This document shows positions 7,359 through 18,203 of a DNA stretch of 19,173 bases, one piece after another. The stretch is from positions 1 to 19,173 of the forward strand of contig JAIVFH010000457.1 in the NCBI GenBank assembly GCA_025765595.1, in the 5' to 3' direction. Position 1 is the first letter of the stretch, and each line of letters opens with the position of its first letter. Position numbers and translations under genes: made by a program. Source of the DNA: Obelidium mucronatum. Lineage: Eukaryota; Chytridiomycota; Chytridiomycetes; Chytridiales; Chytriomycetaceae. The notes under the pieces are model-generated. The model did no database searches and was not told where the DNA came from. It saw only the letters and a program-made list of their open reading frames with translations.

Positions 7359-10300
7359 ATGGATCCTCCACCTCACGATGTACGCAACAACCCTTCAGCA
7401 TTATCAGAAACCGGTGTCTTACCAGGTTTTATTATGTCAATTCAGATGTTAAATCAAGAAGAGCAACAAGCTCCTGTTGTAACAATGGACACTGATGACC
7501 TCAAGCAGTCACAGTTTATCCAGCGTGAACAGGACCCGCAAACAGCTCCGCATCAGGTACACTGCAATATTTTATTGATTTTAAATCCATTCTTCTGTCG
7601 CTATTGCGTGTTAACTGGTGTGTTGCTACGCTAATCATGGTCGACAGACCCAACCCTTCACGCTTCCACTTGCCGCAGAAGGAGTATTGCTTCTGCCGCC
7701 GCCTCCAACAAGTCTTCTTGTTTCTTTGCCAAACACTCTTCCTTCTTCGCCGGCAGTGACGCACTCGCGCCAAAGAGGTACTCTCATCATAGCAACTATA
7801 AAACATACTTCTAAACGGACATTTTGTCTACCGACAGGTGATGAATCTTCTCGTTCAGATCAAATGCATTCATCGGATGCATTGTCGTATCGCGCCTCGG
7901 AAGTCACTCCTGAACATTCAAATAAGCCAAGCTTTGGGTTCCAAAACAACTCTTATCCACAGCAACAACAACAGCACCATTTGATGTCTCCTCCGCCTCA
8001 CTCGGCATTTTCTTCTTCATCGGCTCGCTCGCCTAGAAACCCAAATGCTGTTTCATCATTTCCCCCCGGCTATGAGTCACGAGAATTGAACCGTTCGCCT
8101 GCTGATAGAATGCATATTGATGATTCATCGCCGCAATATCAACAAAAATCTCATGCTTTTGATAATGAAGTAACTGATGTCTCGCCATTGATTCATAATG
8201 ATCGTGCTGGTATGATTCTGTCCGCCCTCACATTCGTTTTTTTACTTGGCATATTGGACTTTTGGCTGATTCATGTCAATTCGCAATTGCTCTTTTCTCT
8301 GTTTTTGGGTATATTTTCCGATCATTAATTATTTTGGAACCCACCACCCTCCTTTTTTGAACTTTCAGCTCCAATTGATTTGTATGATGCTTACGGTGGA
8401 TCTGAAGTTGGTGCGACTACAACTACACGTCCTGATTCTGCAGCTTCACGTGACGATGGCCATATTGCTGATGATCGTTATGTGAATTCACAATCTCGAC
8501 CACATGATTCTCAAAGTAGTAGCAGTGGTAGCAATCGTTACGAAAATGATCGCTCTAGTGGCGGTCGGGATGTCAGAGATGGGGGGCGCGAGCCTGTTCG
8601 TGACAGATCCCGAGGACCTGGCTATAGCAGCAATAGAAATGATGGCAGTGGCCGAAATCCTATTGCCGCCATCTCAAGTAGCAATAACCGCGACTTCAAT
8701 AATAGACAACCGCCTCCGCCCGTTCAATCACACCAGCAACCAAGAGGTACCAGCATCAGCAGCAGTGTGCGTGATTCTCGTGATTCTCGCGATGCTCGAG
8801 ATGCTCGGGATATTCGTGATGTTCGTGATTCACGCGATAGTCGTGATGGCCGTGAGACTCGAGATGGACGAGATACTCGTGGGGATATTCGTCAGGAGGA
8901 TCGACGCCCATTGGAGCGTCCATCTGATAGAGCCGGAGACCGCACTGTTGACCGCTCTTCTGACTATCGAACTGCTACTCAACGTGAAGGCGGCTCTGTT
9001 AGGGGCGTCTCTCGATCCCCACCACCTCCTGTTAACCGCCGCAAACGAGACGAAGAGGATGAAGCTCGGTATGGTTCTAAACGTTCAAAAATGGAGGAAA
9101 GTGATTTGAAACAGCGCGGCACCACTGGATTGAGTACCCGTGATGGCCAATCTGGTGTTAGTGGTAGCGGTTCTTCTCATACTCGCTCCTCCAACCGGTC
9201 ATCGGAAAAAGACGAATCTGTCAATGCCATTTTGAAGTTGTGTGACAACCCAGAAAAATTAGACAAGGCCCTTGAATCTGTCAAGGCGCTCTTGTCGGCT
9301 GCACCTTCAGAAGACAAACGCTTGACTGCAAATGAGCAAATCTCTGTTATTCGAAAAGTCATGGTGGCTGCTTGCCGAGCGCGCCGTGTTCGGATTGCAC
9401 AACAAGCCTATGAACTAATTATTGATCTGCGAGCCTCCTTTGAACCATCCTCGGCAGATTTGGTGGAACTTTTGTCAATGTATGTTGCAACTGGAAAAGC
9501 TGAACTTATGAGCGAAATGCTGGCGACCGTGAAACCGAACTTGACCCTTTCCAATGTTGCTGTACTATGGCAAACGGCACTTGTCGGTCCAACTAAAGGC
9601 CGGTCCATTCTTGTGGCTTTGACAAAACTCTTGCTGGGAGTTATGGATAAGAACTCGCCTTCAAACGAATTCTTTGGAATTGTTGTGTTGGAATTAATTG
9701 CTGCAAATCTCTCTGATTGGATTGAAAAGATTTTGATCAAGTTGAATGTGGGAAATGTTCCATCTCGATCAAGTTATCATTCTCAAATGGCCCCACGAAC
9801 TAGTATTCCGTTAAAACGTGGTATCCTCGTTGCTGTGATTCAATATTTTATTCGAATTCGGAACTCGGGTGGGGCGTTTGATTGTTTAAAGTACATGTAC
9901 GACGTGGGATATGCATTTCACGAAGAGTCTTTGTTTGGTGTATTTAAAATGGTGCTAACTGGAAATGAGCTTGATGTTGTTGATGAGGTATGTTTCCTTG
10001 TAGGATTCTAGAGATTTATCATGCTGATGGTGTTTTGTTCTTGCAATCAGGTTTTCAAAATGATCAAAAGTGTTTCCGGCTTGTATTTATCGAACCCACT
10101 TCTATTTGATGAGGCTCTCGCTGTTGCCTGTTCAAACGATAAAGTGAGCACTGCAATTGACATTGTCGAACATATGGCACAGACCAAAACCAGGCCCAGT
10201 ATGTGGTCTTCGATTTTGCCTGTTATGCGTTTGGCTTCATCATTGGACATGCTTCAGAAGTTTGTCGGTGTATTTAACGTATTCTTCACTACGGAGGGAG

Positions 10301-12017
10301 AAGGGAGCTCCGCCCCACACTCCGATATGGATCCTGTTCTCATTTCAGAACTTGTGACAAACTGTGTCGCCCATGGAATGTTTACTCATGCGTTTTGGTA
10401 CTTCAAATACATGAGTCATGCGAATATTCCACGCACGCATGAAGCATATCGGTCATTGATTTTTGCACTGGAGCAGGATTCACGAGGTTTAAAAGCAGAG
10501 TCTCAAGGTCTTTGGACTGATATTGGGTCAAACCAGTATCCTGTATCTGGTGATCAGATTGCGACGATCTTTAAGGCTCTCCTCGCACATGGTGGTCTAG
10601 ATGCTAAGAAATCAGCATTGGAAATATACGATAACATTTCTGGAAACGATAAAAAGACACTCATCACATCTGTGAATCCAAATGCTCTTCTGGATTTCAT
10701 TTTCTACTTTGATCGAGACAATGAAGGGTTTGCACTGTTTGAAGATCTGTGCGATGCGGACCCCACGTGGCCAGCGACGTTAACCGATAATGTGTCGATT
10801 CTGTTGTTCCAAAAAGGAGGAGACCAAGGGAGATTTGATGTGCTTCAACTTGTGGTGGATAGGTTGAGAGCGTCGGGACAAACTGTGCCAAATAGGCAGT
10901 TGGTGCGAAATTTGATTGGATGTTTGGCCAGTGTGAGAAGCACCGATCCTCACCGCGTTTTGCTTGCAACACAAATCTATATCTGGGGTGTCAAGGCGGG
11001 CACTTCTGGATATATCAAAACTAAAGAGCTGAGTAATTTGAATCTGCGGTTGGAAGAATGCTGGTGTCTCTTGGATATCCGTTTGCATCTGCTGAGGTGT
11101 CTTGAATGGATGCATCGCGAAGTGCCAAAGAATCAAATCAATGGAGACTTGAAAGTGTTTCTGCCGCCCGTCTGTTCTGTGCTGAACAGCAATCCTTCTG
11201 GAAATGCGATTGTCAAATTAAAGGGTCCGGTTTTGGCCAATTGTGTCAAGTATGAAATCAAGGCCTGGTTTTCTGGAAAGTTGGAAGTGCGGGTGGAAAC
11301 TGATGAGAGGGACAGAGATGGAAGCAAATCCTTTTTGATTCTGACGAAGCAGAGTGTTTTGGATTGGATGGCATACAACTTTGGGCCGACTTTTGAATCC
11401 GATTCAGTGTTTAATTGTATGCCTGAAATTCGGGATAAAGACTTTGAAGGAGGCAGCCTGCTGTTTACAAAAGATGTAGGGTTTCTTTTTCAAGCTCTTT
11501 TTTTGATGTTTCTAATGACGTATTCAAGACTTACCAGGAAAGGAAACCAGAGTATCGTCGCAATGATAACGCTAATGTGGGAGGCAGTGGAGTTGGAAGC
11601 AGCGTTAACCGCAACAATAATTCTCGCAATGATACCCAATTTAGCAACCGAAGTGGAGGTGCCACTGGCGGACACAATGTGATTGTTCCTGCAAGTTCTA
11701 GCAGTTTTGATCGTGGCGCCCGACACTTTAAGCGCGATGATACAGGGCGAAGAGAGCGTCGTGAAGATTATCGTGCACCCAGCGGAAATTCTGGGTATTA
11801 TGAACCTTCCAATAGCAGTGCTGGCGGTGGCAATGGACGTGACCTTCCTTCGCGATCCCTTGATGAGCCTTACGGTGATGCCCCAGTATTGATGGATCGT
11901 GGGTATGATGACTCGTATGAATTTCAGGCATCCCGATCATCGAATCATGATAATGCGTCCAGTTCTGGAGATTATTCACAATATGACGACAAGAGACGAT
12001 CAGGTTCTCGACACTGA
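7359..12017 (+). CDS. Large RD-rich, helical-repeat (PPR-like) protein, possibly RNA-associated
   Basis: I model six exons: 7359-7556, 7648-7777, 7838-8209, 8369-9987, 10051-11475 and 11529-12017. All introns are GT-AG and every junction keeps frame, giving about 1410 aa. The last acceptor could instead be at 11538, and the 60-nt intron 7778-7837 is in frame if retained. Residues 1-515 are disordered: Gln/Pro/Ser-rich, then Arg/Asp-rich with a tract of RDSRDSRDARDARDIRDV type at about 367-404, then a basic RRKRDEEDEARYGSKRSK cluster that could serve nuclear import. Residues about 516-1100 form helical pairs reminiscent of pentatricopeptide (PPR) or related alpha-solenoids. About 1100-1245 looks globular. 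The tail from 1249 is Gly/Ser/Asn-rich and basic (RRERREDYRAP). RD/RS-like tracts plus a helical scaffold suggest RNA metabolism, but I do not recognise the family. The start context AATAATGG is favourable and no in-frame upstream ATG was chosen over it. Confidence 0.75.
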
Positions 12018-12438
12018 TGATTGATGATTTATTAACATTGTCCTTTTTGGGGTAACCGTTTTCGGATGGGATTTCTTGATTTTGAGAGATAAAGTATTTC
12101 TGTGTAAAAAATGGAGTCAAATGAACAACAAATTGATTCGGAGTCTTTGGTGGTCGTTTTCTCGAATTGTCTATGTTATCTTTGTTGTAGCGAAACTGTC
12201 CATTGATAACAATCGTCCGTTAATGTCTTCTCGAAATACTCAAAGAACAGTGGTTGTGAGTGTTCCACTTTTTCTCCATTACCTGTCGGCATTCTGAAAG
12301 GTGTCAATTACCTGTATAATCAAGCTATTAGCGCGACAAACCATCAAAATCAGTGTCTGGGTTATGTATATATGATTCTATTTGATAATTACATCTCGAA
12401 ATTCGAGAATTAAAACCAACTGTGCAAAAAAATGAATT
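12018..12438. other. Convergent 3' intergenic interval
   Basis: AT-rich spacer between the 3' end of the large plus-strand gene and the 3' end of the first GH26 gene. A near-palindrome TCTCGAA-A-TTCGAGA sits at 12394-12408. A 73-codon frame in the interval has no coding character. It presumably holds both 3' UTRs; no distinct terminator-like element is evident. Confidence 0.6.
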
Positions 12439-14034
12439 TCAGAATAAGGTAGAAATGAGGAAAGCTCCAGCAAGAAGAGGCAAGGAATTGGAAAGGACTG
12501 CCGCACTTTTTGTGGTGGGCGCTACAGTTGCAACTCCAGAGGGATTAACCACTGCGCTCTTGTTTCCAAACTTCACACTACCGTCGCATGCGTAGACCAA
12601 ACGATCAGCGTCTTGCAAATTGCCGCTGAACCCTTGAATAAAACTGTTCCACCACGTCAAAGTCTCAGTGTTGTTTGTCACGCGCCAATCCTGAATAGCA
12701 GGAACGCCATCAAGCGCCAACGGCTTCACTTCCTCGAATTGAACAAACATCTTCAATCTTGGGTAATTCGTGAGTGTGGCCTGGGACAAAATCTGAGACC
12801 ACCATCCTCGTTTGACACCGACTTCGGTAGTCGCACCAGTTGCGTTTGCCCACGCCGCAATCCATGGGGATCCTGTTTCAGGGAGCATCATGGGCTTCTT
12901 GCGGTTGACAGCAAACATTTGGTAAAAGTTGTGGACTTGGAGCCAGGCATCCAAACGATCTGCTGGAGCATTTGGGTTGTTGATTCCAGTCAAGAGTTGA
13001 TCGAAAAACTTTTCAGGGACTGGACAGTTGTTGCGACATCTGGGGTAGTAGTACAAGGACAAGCCAACCCAGTCAACGTATTCATCACCAGGATAGAAGG
13101 GAGTGTATGGATCGTCGTAATTGTTGATGGCTCCATCACCGTTAGAGTCCAGAACAGTGAAGTCCAAGCCGCCTCGTGCCGGAGATGGTCGAGCACCGCC
13201 GCCAACAAATGGGTACGTGATTCCAATGTTTGGTGCCCTAAAAAATACATAGTTTGAGTGTTTGCATGGAGATTTGAAGATGGGCATGTCTCACCAAACC
13301 ATAGCTGTCATATTGGTGTACTGCCGAATAATGGTAGTAAATTGTCTATGCGAGTCGATGTACATAGTCGGTGTGTTTCCCCAAAGGTACCAATCTCCGT
13401 TCTATCAAAGGGGTGGACGAGTTACAACAAAGTTCAAACCTAACAAATTAACAAGAAGTACAAAAACCAACCATTTCGTGTGCCCATCTCAGAAAGATTG
13501 GAACACCATAGATCCGATTAATGAACTGACACATTTTCGCAAAGTTGGTCATCATCTCAACAGTAATATCAGTGAGGTTTGCGACTTGCGGATTAAGCGA
13601 CAGTTCAAGCATGGACCCAACCCGGCCTGCTTCCGAACCAAACCAGTTGAATGTGTTGTTATCGTATCCGAGGCCGCCCCATGTTCCAGGCTTCATGTCC
13701 AACCATGCATTACTACAAAACGTTAGGGTTTCAAAACAATCAATCAATTTACAGTACAAGCGAAGCCAAGAAAACCAAACGTCAGGAGTACGTACAATAC
13801 GGCAGGTGTGTATCCATTCATCTTCTTGACGGAAGCCGAAGGCACTTCGTAGCTCCAATCAAGCGAGATTCCAAGCATAAGCTGGTTCTGAAGAGGTGGC
13901 TCCAAACGGGCCAGGGACGATGAGGTATCATAGGCACATGACGAAAGAGGCTTTCCCGTGGAATCTGTGATCTGGACGGGCGGCGCAAGAATCGCAGCAG
14001 AGGCAAGAGACGCAAGGAAGGGAACAAGCCGCAT
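12439..14034 (-). CDS. Secreted GH26-type glycoside hydrolase, probably GPI-anchored (copy A)
   Basis: Four exons on the minus strand: 14034-13796, 13712-13472, 13401-13295 and 13237-12439. Introns are 83, 70 and 57 nt, all GT-AG. The product is 461 aa. Residues 1-17 (MRLVPFLASLASAAILA) form a signal peptide. The catalytic core carries FLRWAHEMNGDWYLWG, with the expected acid/base Glu159, and MMLPETGSP, with the likely nucleophile Glu316. This pairing is characteristic of family GH26 (clan GH-A; beta-mannanases, with some beta-1,3-1,4-glucanases and beta-1,3-xylanases). The substrate cannot be settled from sequence. An EF-hand-like loop DSNGDGAINNYDD (226-238) lies in the core, followed by a CRNNC cysteine pair. 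A Ser/Thr/Ala-rich stretch and a hydrophobic C-terminus (SLPLLAGAFLISTLF) suggest GPI attachment at the cell surface. It begins 54 bp downstream of the paralogue's stop codon. Confidence 0.87.
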
Positions 14035-14088
14035 TTTGAACTTGGTTTTTTTTGTTGGTTTGTGTTGAACGTAAACAATCAAAATTTA

Positions 14089-15720
14089 TCACAGGTTGAA
14101 AACAAATGAAAATGCAAACAAGGCGGCTCCAAGAATAAAAGAATTGAGTGTGTTCGCTTCACTGGAGGATTTAGAGGGTTGCGGAGACACGTTGGCAGCA
14201 CCGCCTGAAGAACCTGTGGGCCCAGTTGGGGCAACAGCGTCTCTTGGCGGTTTCGTGCCCAGGGCAATGCTTCCATCGCAGGAATAAACCATATGTTCAG
14301 CGTCCCTCAAGTTTCCCTTGACACTATTAATGAAACTGTTCCACCAAGTAAGCGTCACCGTGTTGTTTGTAACACGCCAATCTTGAATCGCAGCAACTCC
14401 ATCCAACGCCAAAGGCTTCACTTCCTCAAACTGAACAATCAGCTTCAACATTGGATACTTTGTAAACGTGTTTTGAGAAACAAGCTGCGTCCACCAGCCC
14501 CGCTTCACTTCCACTTCAGTGGTGGCTCCAGCTGCGTTTGCCCATGCAGCAATCCATGGGGATCCTGTTTCAGGGAGCATCATGGGCTTCTTGCGGTTGA
14601 CGGCAAACATTTGGTAAAAGTTGTGGACTTGGAGCCAGGCGTCCAGGTTTTGGGCTGGTGCATTCGGGTTGTTGATTCCAGTCAAGAGTTGTTCGAAAAA
14701 TCCAGCAGGGACAGGGCAGTTGTTGTGGCAACTGGGGTAGTAGTAAAGGGATAGGCCAACCCAATCAACGTAGTCGTCACCGGGGTAGAATGGAGTGTAT
14801 GGGTCATCGTAATTGTCGATCACTCCGTCGCGATTGGAGTCCAAGATCTCAAAGTCCAAACCTCCTCTTAATGGAGACGGTCTTGCTCCTCCGCCAATGA
14901 AGGGGTATGTGATTCCAATGTTTGGTGCCCTATTAGAATGATTACGTTTGACAAAAATTGCGAATTCTGTATCTGCCTCACCAGACCATGGCTGTCATGT
15001 TTGTGTGTTGACGAACAATCGTCGTAAACTGTCTGAAAGAAGCTATAAAAGCACTAGGGTTATTTCCCCAAGGATACCAGTCTCCATTCTAGTGGTTAAA
15101 AAAAACGTATCAGTGCATATTCTTTTTTTCTTTTTCGCTGTTTTTTACCATTTCATGCGCCCATCTCAAAAAGATTGGCACTCCATAAAACTGATTAATA
15201 AACTGACACATTTTCGCAAAGTTTGTCATCATAAGAGGCGTAATATCTGTAATGTTTTCGACTTGTGGATTCAGCGACAGCTCAAGCATAGCTCCAACTC
15301 GTCCCGCTTCGGACCCAAACCAATTGAAACTTGAGTTGTCGTAGCCTAGACCGCCCCAAGTTCCAGGCTTGATGTCCAGCCATGCGTTGCTAATATAAAA
15401 AATGGCAGTTTATATTATTGGTTGCTGTGGCTGGGTTTTTTTTTTATTCGGGTGGCTTACTATAGCGCGGGGGCCCAGCCATTCATTTTTGCAACAGAAG
15501 CAGTGGGCACTTCGTAGCTCCAATCAAGAGCCATTCCAAGCATCATTGTGTTTTGCATCGAAGGCGGCTCTAGTCTGGCCAGAGGCGAGTTGGGGTTGTG
15601 GGCACAAGCGGCAAGTGGTTTCCCGCTCGAATCAAGAATCTGGACTTGCGGGGACAGTGTGGCGCCATACACTACTGTGGCGGATAGAGAAAGAGCTGGA
15701 ATAATTGATGACAGAAACAT
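14089..15720 (-). CDS. Secreted GH26-type glycoside hydrolase, probably GPI-anchored (copy B)
   Basis: Four exons on the minus strand: 15720-15461, 15389-15149, 15088-14982 and 14929-14089. Introns are 71, 60 and 52 nt. The product is 482 aa. Exons 2 and 3 have exactly the lengths (241 and 107 nt) and phases of copy A, so this is a tandem duplicate. The signal peptide is MFLSSIIPALSLSATVVYG. The GH26 motif is RWAHEMNGDWYPWG with acid/base Glu166, and the nucleophile candidate is Glu323 in MMLPETGSP. The EF-hand-like loop is DSNRDGVIDNYDD (233-245). The C-terminal linker is longer and richer in Pro/Gly/Ser than in copy A and ends in a hydrophobic tail (FILGAALFAFSFVFNL) typical of a GPI signal. 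Both copies keep the catalytic pair and neither looks broken. A cell-surface role in degrading plant, algal or fungal beta-glycans is the likely use. Confidence 0.87.
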
Positions 15721-16096
15721 TGCTGTTGCGTGTGTGTGTTTTTTTCTTTTTCTTTTGGAGAGTTCGATGAGATTATAGTACCAGAAGTTTTTAAACCCCA
15801 ATCAGAAATTTGGCGGGATATACCGATCGATACAACAGAGTACGAAACAACGCACACGAATAAATTGTATTGTTATAGTTTATAGAAAGTCGTGATTGAA
15901 CTCTTAATTTCAGTATTGGCTGCAACCAAGGTTCAACAAGTTCAAGTTTCAAACACTAAATAACAAAACCTTGATGATAAACCAGTTGCGTAAGACTGAA
16001 GAATACTGAACTTGGGAGAGATAAAAAAGAAGATTGTTTAATTACTGTGAATCCCCAAAACAAAAGCATTCATTCGAACTCGAGAGGAAAAAGCAT
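15721..16096. other. Upstream interval of the GH26 pair
   Basis: 376 bp between the start of GH26 copy B and the 3' end of the next minus-strand gene. It must contain the promoter of copy B and the 3' UTR of its neighbour. A pyrimidine-rich tract (T/C runs) on the plus strand lies just upstream of the start. No gene or repeat was recognised. Confidence 0.5.
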
Positions 16097-18155
16097 TCAG
16101 TAATCTCCGTCATCTTCTTCGTCAAGCTCATCTTCCTCTTCCTCCTCTTCCTCCTCTTCCTCCTCATCTGAATCAGAAATCCTCCGCTTCATACCGCTCG
16201 CAAACTTAGTGTCATTCCCACCAGCACCATCGCCAGAAAACAAGCCCTTCACAAGCGTTATCGGTTCACACTCATCCAAAGTGATACTCTCTCCTTCACT
16301 TGCCAACAAATTCCTCCATTCCCGAATATCCTTGATTGCACTCGGTGGGCTCGAACTGACTGGCCTTTTCATACTGTTTACAATCCCACTCGCTCGACGG
16401 ACAGCTGTGATTGCAAAAGGGTTACTGATTGCTTCAAGAAGCTTATCATTGTTATTAGTTTGTTCTTTTTCGTCGTCATCCAAGTTGTTGTTATTGCTTT
16501 TGCGTTTCTTGTTTGTGCTTGGTTTGATTGTCGACTGCTGGTTCTTTTTTTGTTTGGTCGCGTCTTTTGTTGAAGAGGAGGCTATTCCCGAATTACTTTG
16601 ATTCGATACGCGACGGTTTGATGATGTGGAGGCGATACCTCGCATAGTTGTTGCAGGTGCGGAAGTTGATGAACCAATCCGGGTTCGTTCTTCCGCAACA
16701 TTTGCCTCCTCCTCAGACAATTCACTTGGTGGAAACATTGGAATTTCGAATGGATGACCAAGTAGATGTGATATCGTGTCATATATCTAACAAAATTGTT
16801 TCGTCAATGGGGAAAGAGTACCCAACGAAAAAGAAAGTACAAACGTAATTGAATTTCCCAAATATGCCTTCGAATGCTAGGGCATGCACATCATACTTCA
16901 GTCTGAGGAAAAATGCGAGGTAAGAATAACAGGAAACAAGAAAAATTCTTGTTGCAAAGGGAGGGTGACAGATAACATACTCTGGATTGGAAAATATCAC
17001 TGCTCCCAAGTGAAACCTGACTTGCAGAATAATGCAACACAACTCCTTTCTGGAAAGAGGCGAGGAAAACCTATCCAACAGTAAACGGTCCACTACATCC
17101 CGTATGTGACGGGATCCGGATACACTTGATGTAGTTGAGTGAGTAAGGAATTCGAGGAAAACAGCTAGCTTTGTATCGGCTGCATAGTACAACAGAGATC
17201 CAGCTGTGGGTTAAGCGTGACAGCGTGAGACAAATCAGAAGATAATTGCTTAGAATTACGCACCCTCTTCAAGTTTCGGCGTAAGGACATTCACAAGGCA
17301 GCTCAGGAGCCAAGAAAACAAGACAGAGTCCACACCAAAATGACGTCTCCAAAGATCTTGGTTTAAACAGAAATAAACTCCAGCCGAATCGAGCCCGAGA
17401 CCATTAAAAGAAACAAGTTTGAAGCGATTGCTGCAGCATTTGATGAAAAATTCCAAGATTTCATTCTCGTCAAGCAAGGCAGCTCGCTTGTTGATGCGGT
17501 GCATATTGACGCGACCTTTTTCCTCAAAGATGGGATGAGTGGAGAAGGAGGGAGACCATCTGAAGCGGTCTGTGGCTGCATCAGGATTCAAGGAAGACTT
17601 TTTGAGAATTGTTGGCCAAGCGTCTGGGTCGACATTCAGCAGATCCGACACTGTTGCCGCGCGCATCGCCGCGTTCGACAATCGTGGGAGTTCTCTATAG
17701 TCTTTTACCACGTCGGAAAAAGCCGCTTTTGCGGCGACCAGCAGCGGATTGTCCGGCGTGGAAACCTTCTGCAAACCAAGGCCGCGGTCGAGGGCGTCTG
17801 CGACGCGGCGCAGCGTTGTTGAGCGCAGCGGGTCCTTCGGATAGTTTCTGGGGGCGCGCGCGTGCAGCAGCAGCAGCAGCACCGCCGTTTCGGCGCCGAC
17901 GCCAAACGCGCCGTCGCCGGCCGTCGCAAAGTGCGGCGCCGCCTGCGCCACGGCAAAGTAGAACACGCGCCGCCCGACGCCCGTCGCCGCCGCAAACTCG
18001 GCGTCGGCGCAGCGCCGCAGCGTGACTTCCGTGCGCTCGTCGACAAAGTGGCGCCGCGCTTCGAGCTTCGCTAAAGTCTGGCGCAGCTGGCGGTTGGCCG
18101 CAAGAAGCGCCTCGGTTGTTGCCGGTGCCGCGGACGATGGAACAGTTGCGAGCAT
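16097..18155 (-). CDS. Unrecognised 620-aa protein with alanine-rich N-terminus and acidic C-terminus
   Basis: I join four exons: 18155-17264, 17203-16981, 16902-16845 and 16786-16097. GT-AG introns are 60, 78 and 58 nt, with consistent phases 1, 2 and 0. Residues about 15-40 are coiled-coil-like (LLAANRQLRQTLAKLEARR). The next 100 residues are alanine/arginine-rich and helical with a five-Leu run encoded by a CAG/CTG repeat. Residues about 215-430 form a helical domain (for example VLFSWLLSCLVNVLTPKLEE, then LAVFLEFLTHS). The last 190 residues are disordered, Ser/Asn/Lys-rich, with a basic patch and an acidic run (SDSDEEEEE...) before DDGDY. That tail is common in nuclear or nucleolar proteins. 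No family was recognised; tandem helices leave an alpha-solenoid possible. The ATG lies 48 bp after the stop of the RsfS-like gene. An upstream out-of-frame ATG at 18199-18197 would need to be bypassed if transcribed. Confidence 0.68.
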
Positions 18156-18203
18156 CGAATTCGGACAACCTTTTTCTTTTTCTTTTCAATAAAATTCATT
18201 GTT

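Noticed and set aside
7778..7837. In-frame 60-nt stretch as coding sequence
   Set aside because: It has a GTACTC donor, a branch-like CTAAAC and a CAG acceptor, and interrupts an otherwise Ser/Pro-rich region. Treated as an intron, although retention would keep the frame.
8210..8368. Possible hydrophobic membrane segment in an open frame after 8209
   Set aside because: It lies in the 159-nt intron bounded by GTATGA and TTTCAG. The downstream coding frame joins cleanly when it is removed.
12076..12297. 73-codon plus-strand frame
   Set aside because: No motif, poor codon character, and it lies between convergent 3' ends.
16779..17192. 137-codon minus-strand frame as a separate gene
   Set aside because: It reads through two good GT-AG introns (16903-16980 and 16787-16844). 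Spliced, it forms the middle exons of the gene at 16097-18155.
17609..18189. Several long frames on both strands in the GC-rich block
   Set aside because: High GC removes stop codons in all frames. Only the frame at 17264-18155 connects by splicing to downstream coding sequence.
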